Shown piece by piece: positions 59,533-64,000 of a stretch of DNA of 64,000 nucleotides (within the stretch, counting starts at the first letter, position 1; every line of letters begins with the position of its first letter). The notes under the pieces are model-generated. The model was given only the letters and a program-made list of their open reading frames with translations. It did not search any database and was not told where the DNA came from. The DNA is from Streptomyces sp. SW4. Its GTDB lineage: Bacteria > Actinomycetota > Actinomycetes > Streptomycetales > Streptomycetaceae. The translations under genes were made by a program, and so were the position numbers. The DNA is taken from NCBI GenBank assembly GCA_003248315.1, contig QKWM01000004.1, positions 4,895,001 to 4,959,000 on the forward strand. Reading direction: 5' to 3'.

Positions 59533-59989
59533 TCCAGGACCCGAGCCTCGACGCCGGCCGGTGGTCCGGCGAACTCGACTGGCTGCTGGACGACTTGGCC
59601 CTGCGCGTCACCGACGTGCGGCACGCCGTCGTACTCTCCAACGACGGGCTCGCCGTCGGCTCCTCCAGCGGCCTCGGCCGCGAGGACGCCGAGCACCTGG
59701 CCGCGGTCGCCTCCGGCTTCCACAGCCTGGCCAAGGGCGCCGGCCGGCACTTCGGCGCCGGCGGCGTCCGGCAGACGATGGTCGAGATGGACGACGCCTT
59801 CCTGTTCGTCGCCGCAGCGGGGAGGGCTCCTGCCTCGCCGTCCTCACCGCCGTCACCGCCGACATCGGCCTCGTCGCCTACGAGATGGCGCGGCTGGTCC
59901 GGCGCGTCGGGGAACACCTGCGCACGGCACCCGCGCCACCGCGCGACCGCCCGCCGCCGGATGACCGAGAAGGGCGGTCCGCACGATGA
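59529..59989 (+). CDS. cvnB: Roadblock/LC7 protein CvnB (frameshift near 59818)
   Basis: About 153 residues. LDWLLDDLALRVTDVRHAVV, LSNDGLAVGSSSGLGREDAE and HLAAVASGFHSLAKGAGRHF are the conserved Roadblock/LC7 core; it acts as regulator of the CvnD GTPase. One base missing near 59818 (AAAGEGSCLAVLTAVTADIG). ATGA overlaps both cvnA and cvnC. Confidence 0.9.
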
Positions 59990-60399
59990 CCGAGGACACG
60001 ACCGGCGCCCCGGACCGGCCGGGCAGCCAGTGGTACGACGGCGAGGCGGGGCCGCTGGTCCGCCCGTACGCGATGACGGGAGGACGAACCCGGCCGGGCC
60101 CCGCCGGCGCCCGGTTCGACCTGATCGCCCTCGTCACCCTGGAACCGGGCGCGGCCGGCACCGCCGACACCACGCTGCTCGGACCGGAGCACCGGGCCCT
60201 GATCGGCCTGTGCCGCCTCGAGACCCAGTCCGTCGCCGAACTCGCCGCGGGAGCCGACCTTCCCGTGGGCGTGGTCCGCGTGCTCCTCGGCGACCTGCTG
60301 GAACGGGGACTGGTCACCGTCAGCCGCCCCGTACCGCCCGCCCAGCTCCCCGACGAACGCATCCTCCGCGAGGTGATCGCCGGACTCCGCGCGCTCTAG
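59986..60399 (+). CDS. cvnC: DUF742 protein CvnC
   Basis: 137 residues, intact. WYDGEAGPLVRPYAMTGGRT, then FDLIALVTL and LGPEHRALIGLCRLETQSVA, with a winged-helix-like C-terminus VAELAAGADLPVGVVRVLLG. This is the standard third member of a conservon; its exact role is unknown. Overlaps cvnB by ATGA; 100 bases separate it from cvnD. Confidence 0.92.
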   Translation: MTEDTTGAPDRPGSQWYDGEAGPLVRPYAMTGGRTRPGPAGARFDLIALVTLEPGAAGTADTTLLGPEHRALIGLCRLETQSVAELAAGADLPVGVVRVLLGDLLERGLVTVSRPVPPAQLPDERILREVIAGLRAL

Positions 60400-60499
60400 C
60401 CGAACCCCCGCCCACCCGGCCCGACCTCCCGCCCCACCGACGCCGACCGCGTCCGGTCCTCCGGAGCGACGCGTCCGGCCCTCCAGAGAGAAGTGAGCG

Positions 60500-61103
60500 A
60501 TGGCCTCCGAGCACACCGAAGCACCCGGCGGCGACACCGCCCAGCTGGCCCTGAAGATCCTGGTCGCCGGCGGGTTCGGCGTGGGCAAGACGACCCTGGT
60601 CGGCGCGGTCAGCGAGATCCGGCCGCTGCGCACGGAGGAACTGCTCAGCGAGGCCGGTCAACTGGTGGACGACACCGGCGGCGTCGACCAGAAGGTCACC
60701 ACGACCGTCGCCATGGACTTCGGGCGCATCACCATCCGCTCCGGCCTGTCCCTCTACCTGTTCGGCACCCCGGGCCAGGACCGTTTCTGGTTCCTGTGGG
60801 ACGAACTGGCCCAGGGCGCCCTCGGCGCCGTCGTCCTCGCGGACACCCGGCGGCTGGAGGACTGCTTCCCGGCGGTGGACTACTTCGAGCACCGGCGCAT
60901 CCCGTTCGTGGTCGCCGTGAACTGCTTCACCGGCGCGCGCCGTTACGAGGCCGAGGACGTCTCCCGCGCGCTGGATCTCGACCGCGGCACACCCGTCGTG
61001 CTGTGCGACGCACGGAGCGCGACTCGGGAAGGAGGTGCTGATCCGCCTCGTCGAGTACGCCGGACGCATGCACACCGCCCGGCTGCTCGACTCCGTGGGC
61101 TGA
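60500..61103 (+). CDS. cvnD: Conservon GTPase CvnD (two frameshifts near the end)
   Basis: About 201 residues. ILVAGGFGVGKTTLVGAVSE (G1), TTVAMDFGRI (G2), LFGTPGQDRFWFLWDEL (G3) and VVAVNCFTGARRY (G4, NCFTG in place of NKxD) mark the MglA/Rab-like CvnD family, which works with CvnA-C like a G-protein-coupled complex at the membrane. Two bases missing near 61016 and 61034 (ERDSGKEVLIRLVEYAG). GAGAGAAG lies before the ATG. Confidence 0.9.
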
Positions 61104-61162
61104 CACGGCCCCGTGCCACGGCTCCGGGCACCACCCGGCGCCGGGGCGCGAGGGCCGGGCCG

Positions 61163-61591
61163 TCAGTCCGCCACGCCCTTCTGCGCCAGCACCTTGTCGA
61201 CGGTGACACGCACCAGCAGCTCGCCCGGGACGCCGTTGCGGGCGCCGAACTCCTCGGCGCGGTCCTCACCCATGTAGCGGGCCCCGATGCGGGCGGCCCA
61301 GTGCCTCAGCTCCTCCGGGTCCTCCGAGAGGCGCGCGCGGCCCTGCAGCACGACGTAGGCGAACGGAGGCCGGTCGTCGTCCACGCACAGGGCGACCCGC
61401 CCGTCGCGGGCCAGATTGCGTCCCTTCACGGAGTCCTTGCCGGTGTTGAACACGATCTCGTCGCCGTCGAGCAGGAACCAGACCGGCGTCACATGAGGAC
61501 TGCCGTCGGCACGGACGGTGGACAGCTTGCCCGTGCGGGTGCCCCGAGAGACGAACGCCCGCCACTCCTCGTCGGTCATCTTCTGTGCCAT
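61163..61591 (-). CDS. PPOX-class F420/FMN-dependent oxidoreductase
   Basis: 142 residues, intact. Split-barrel flavin fold: EWRAFVSRGTRTGKLSTVRA, then DGSPHVTPVWFLLDGDEIVF and TGKDSVKGRNLARDGRVALC and VVLQGRARLSEDPEELRHWA. This matches the Rv1155-like F420-binding branch more than PdxH. Convergent with cvnD. Substrate unknown; members reduce quinones, biliverdin or other enones. Confidence 0.85.
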   Translation of the reverse strand: MAQKMTDEEWRAFVSRGTRTGKLSTVRADGSPHVTPVWFLLDGDEIVFNTGKDSVKGRNLARDGRVALCVDDDRPPFAYVVLQGRARLSEDPEELRHWAARIGARYMGEDRAEEFGARNGVPGELLVRVTVDKVLAQKGVAD

Positions 61592-61699
61592 GTCCCCATC
61601 ATCCCTTGCCGGGAGCGGAAGGGTGGGGAAGGCTGGCGGACGGGTCTCCCGGCCAGGGTGGACCCGCACGCACGGGACGACAGGGGGAGAGACCGCGGC

Positions 61700-62113
61700 A
61701 TGGGGCAGAACCAGGGAATCGGCTGGCTGCTGGACGATCTGACCGAGCGCGTCGAACACGTACGGCACGCGCTGATCCTGTCCAACGACGGGCTGGTGAC
61801 GGGCGCGAGCACGGGGCTGCGACGGGAGGACGCCGAGCATCTCGCCGCCGTCTCGTCCGGGCTGCACAGCCTCGCCAAGGGATCGGGCCGCCACTTCGGC
61901 GCCGGACGGGTACGGCAGACGATGGTCGAGTTCGACGACGCGGTCCTCTTCGTCACCGCCGCGGGCTCCGGCAGCTGCCTGTGCGTGCTCAGCGGTGCCG
62001 AGGCCGACATCGGGCAGATCGCCTACGAGATGACCCTGCTGGTGAACCGGGTCGGCGAGCACCTCGACGTCGATGCGCGCCAGCCCGAGAGAACGCCGGC
62101 CATAGAGCTCTGA
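61700..62113 (+). CDS. Extra Roadblock/LC7 protein
   Basis: 137 residues, intact. QGIGWLLDDLTERVEHVRHA, LILSNDGLVTGASTGLRRED and AEHLAAVSSGLHSLAKGSGR closely parallel CvnB (e.g. HFGAGRVRQTMVEFDDAVLF against HFGAGGVRQTMVEMDDAFLF). It stands alone, without its own CvnA, C or D, so it is either a second regulator of the neighbouring CvnD or a remnant of a duplicated conservon. Confidence 0.9.
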   Translation: MGQNQGIGWLLDDLTERVEHVRHALILSNDGLVTGASTGLRREDAEHLAAVSSGLHSLAKGSGRHFGAGRVRQTMVEFDDAVLFVTAAGSGSCLCVLSGAEADIGQIAYEMTLLVNRVGEHLDVDARQPERTPAIEL

Positions 62114-62263
62114 CCTGCTGCTCTGACCTGCTCTTTTCCTGATGTCGAGCGGTCGTGCGCGGAGTTTTCCACAGGCTCGCCGCGACCGCTGCCGGGGCGG
62201 CTACGGTTTTCGGTGAGGCGGGCGCACCGGGCACCCGCCGCATACTCCACGGGGGAGACGAGC

Positions 62264-63010
62264 ATGTCCGGCAACACCCTCACGCACCAGCAGACGGCCA
62301 CGGAGCGTCAGAGCGCCGTCACGGAAACCGCACCGCTCACGCCGAGCCGTTCCGCCGCGCTCACGCCGGGCCGCGCCGCACGCGAACTGGGACTCAAACG
62401 CAGCGAGTTCGAGCTCGCCGTGTGCCTCGGACGCGTCCGCACCGTGCCCGACGAGGGCGGAGGCGGAGCCCGGCGCGTCGCCCGCACCGAGCTGGAGCGG
62501 CTCCGCGGCCAGGACGACTTCCCCCACGGGCTGCGCGACGGCGTGCGGACCGTGGGCACCACGGAGGGCGCGGCCCTGATGGACGTGCCGAAGTCCCGCT
62601 TCACCCGCCTGGCACGGCTCGGCTTGCTGGTGCCGGTGAGGTTCTACCTGAACCGCTACCGGGCAGTGGTCTGGCTCTATCTCGCCGAGGAACTGCGGCA
62701 GTTCGCCGCCGACGAACGCAACGCGCCCCTGCTCAGGGGCCGCATGCCCGAGGAGCTCCGCGACCGCCTGGCGTCCGGCGCGGATCTGCGCCCCCGCAAC
62801 TGGCGCGGGCGGCGCCTGGGCTTCCTGCTCCGACAGGCCCGGGACCCGTGGGAGCGGGCGGCGGCCGTGGCGTCGCTGCTGGACACCGCCCAGGTCGCGG
62901 AGGTCGTCCCGGACCCGTACGAGCGCGCCCGCCTGGACCGGCTCCGTCCGGCGGCGCCGTCCCACGGCACCCCGGGTCACCGGCGGCGCGGGCCGCCGAG
63001 GACATCATGA
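62264..63010 (+). CDS. DUF6397 family protein (frameshift near 62980)
   Basis: 248 residues before the shift. AARELGLKRSEFELAVCLGR then VPDEGGGGARRVARTELERL look like two MerR/excisionase-type helix-turn-helix units; MDVPKSRFTRLARLGLLVPV, FYLNRYRAVVWLYLAEELRQ and NWRGRRLGFLLRQARDPWER follow. GGGGGAG precedes the ATG. A missing C near 62980 moves the natural continuation (AARAAEDIMTAADPDEIDWL) out of frame. Found in Streptomyces; possibly DNA-binding, function unknown. Confidence 0.75.
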   Translation: MSGNTLTHQQTATERQSAVTETAPLTPSRSAALTPGRAARELGLKRSEFELAVCLGRVRTVPDEGGGGARRVARTELERLRGQDDFPHGLRDGVRTVGTTEGAALMDVPKSRFTRLARLGLLVPVRFYLNRYRAVVWLYLAEELRQFAADERNAPLLRGRMPEELRDRLASGADLRPRNWRGRRLGFLLRQARDPWERAAAVASLLDTAQVAEVVPDPYERARLDRLRPAAPSHGTPGHRRRGPPRTS

Positions 63011-63331
63011 CGGCCGCCGACCCCGACGAGATCGACTGGCTCCGCGCCGAACTGGCACGCGCGACCGGGACCGCCCGCCGGCAGCTCCCGGAACCGCAGG
63101 CGGGCCGGGACCTCGGGCCGGTGCCGGCCTCGGGCTCGGTACCGGCCTCGGGCCCGGCGCGGATCCCGGGTCCTGCGCGGTCCCCGAATCCGGCACCATC
63201 CCCGGCTCCGGCACCATCCCCGGATCCGGCTCGGAACCGGCGGCCGCACGGGCGGGGCGGGACCGCGCCCGGAGCCGCGGCCTCCTCGGCTGGCTGCGCC
63301 GCGGAAGCGCCTGCCCCGATGCCCGGCCGGC
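63011..63331 (+). other. Out-of-frame C-terminal continuation of DUF6397, with short repeats
   Basis: In the next frame this stretch codes EDIMTAADPDEIDWLRAELA then RATGTARRQLPEPQAGRD, a Pro/Ser/Ala-rich linker and, after another shift, a RGLLGWLRRGSACP-like end. These match the continuation expected for DUF6397 proteins. 63100-63245 holds GC repeats: GGCCTCGGG twice and TCCGGCACCATCCCCGG twice. Confidence 0.55.
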
Positions 63332-64000
63332 TCACAGCGCCCGGAAGAGCCCCTCCTGCACGACGGACACCAGCAGGCGCCCCTCCACGTCGTAGATCCG
63401 GCCCCGGGCCAGGCCCCGGCCGCCCGTCGCGATGGGCGACTCCTGGTCGTAGAGGAACCACTCGTCCGCCCGGAAGGGCCGGTGGAACCACATCGCGTGA
63501 TCCAGCGACGCCATGTCGAAGTTCCGTGGACCCCACAGCGGTTCCACCGGGATGCGGACGGCGTCCAGCAGCGTCATGTCGCTGGCGTAGGTCAGGGCGC
63601 AGGTGTGCACGAGCGGGTCGTCACCGAGCGGCCCCACGGCCCGCATCCACACGGCGCTGCGCGGCTCGGCGCCCTTGATCTCCTCGGTGCTCCAGCGCAG
63701 CCGGTCGACGTAGCGGATGTCGAAGGGCTGGCGCCGGGCCATCCGCTCCAGTTGCTCGGGCAACGCGCCCAGATGCTCGCGTACCTCGTCGGCGACGGTC
63801 GGCAGGGACTCGGGATCCGGCACCTCGCGGGCCGGCGGCAGCTGGTGCTCGAAGCTCCCCTGCTCAGGCTTGTGGAAGGAGGCGGTGAGATTGAAGATCG
63901 TGCGGCCCTGCTGCACGGCGGTGACCCGGCGCGTCGTGAAGGACCGGCCGTCCCGGACCCGCTCGACCTGGTACACGATCGGCACGCCCGGCCGGCCCGG
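63332..64000 (-). CDS. tesB: Acyl-CoA thioesterase II, 5' end beyond the window
   Basis: Double hot-dog thioesterase releasing free fatty acid and CoA. The N-terminal part of the protein lies beyond 64000. Seen: VPIVYQVERVRDGRSFTTRR, VTAVQQGRTIFNLTASFHKP (domain 1), and SLDHAMWFHRPFRADEWFLY then ESPIATGGRGLARGRIYDVE (domain 2), with the Asp-Gln/Thr residues of TesB in TYASDMTLL. The stop at 63332 lies close to the DUF6397 tail on the other strand. Confidence 0.9.
   Translation of the reverse strand, partial: PGRPGVPIVYQVERVRDGRSFTTRRVTAVQQGRTIFNLTASFHKPEQGSFEHQLPPAREVPDPESLPTVADEVREHLGALPEQLERMARRQPFDIRYVDRLRWSTEEIKGAEPRSAVWMRAVGPLGDDPLVHTCALTYASDMTLLDAVRIPVEPLWGPRNFDMASLDHAMWFHRPFRADEWFLYDQESPIATGGRGLARGRIYDVEGRLLVSVVQEGLFRAL

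Noticed and set aside
1..64000. tRNA, rRNA or phage attachment sites
   Set aside because: No cloverleaf, rRNA core or integrase was recognised on reading; a tRNAscan or Infernal run was not possible here.

Overview
The window is from a Streptomyces chromosome. Base composition is very G+C rich, codons end almost only in G or C, and signature actinomycete genes are present: murT/gatD, an rppA-cyp158A2-momA flaviolin operon, ATP-dependent lig, a cvn conservon and DUF6397. I saw no rRNA, tRNA, CRISPR array, transposase or phage gene. About 38 of roughly 60 genes are split by single-base shifts, nearly always one G or C too few in a short homopolymer. I read these as consensus errors of the assembly, so most genes are given as one interval spanning the shift, with the shift position noted.

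Layout. 1-5.7 kb: end of a sensor kinase, ctaG, pfkA, the MurT/GatD lipid II amidation pair and peptide deformylase. 5.7-13.7 kb: TetR regulator and acyl-CoA dehydrogenase with paired palindromes, an excalibur-domain protein, the operon rppA > cyp158A2 > momA (tetrahydroxynaphthalene to flaviolin and its dimers), a TenA-like protein and an aldehyde dehydrogenase. 13.7-17.6 kb: Nudix + ATP-dependent ligase, then a CxxC FAD oxidoreductase divergent from an XRE-cupin regulator. 17.7-24.8 kb: quinone oxidoreductase plus two acyl-CoA dehydrogenases, a Tat-exported phosphodiesterase-like protein, small proteins and an MFS exporter.

24.8-33.6 kb is a catabolic island: double SnoaL-fold protein, MHS transporter, HpcH/HpaI aldolase, SDR, HisD-family dehydrogenase, alpha/beta hydrolase, two-domain cupin and a LacI regulator. 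Four sites with the core ATACGTAT lie in its promoter regions. 33.6-39.1 kb is a second module: amino-acid permease, second HisD-family dehydrogenase, LysR regulator and nitrilase-type amidohydrolase. A shared 16-base motif lies before the dehydrogenase and the hydrolase. I cannot name either substrate; these two modules are the best candidates for undescribed biology here.

39.1-47.4 kb: acetaldehyde-type aldehyde dehydrogenase with a GAF regulator upstream, a Tat-exported amidase, and a xylose locus (ROK repressor, xylB, divergent xylA). 47.9-52.3 kb: SWIM zinc-finger protein and SNF2 helicase pair. 52.5-56 kb: small and hypothetical proteins, an MpaB-type oxygenase and a methyltransferase. 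56.2-62.1 kb: an MHYT membrane sensor followed by cvnA-B-C-D, an F420/FMN split-barrel oxidoreductase and an extra Roadblock protein. The window ends in DUF6397 and a truncated tesB thioesterase.

Many junctions carry unrelated GC-rich tandem arrays (7, 14, 17, 18, 21 and 25 bp units).
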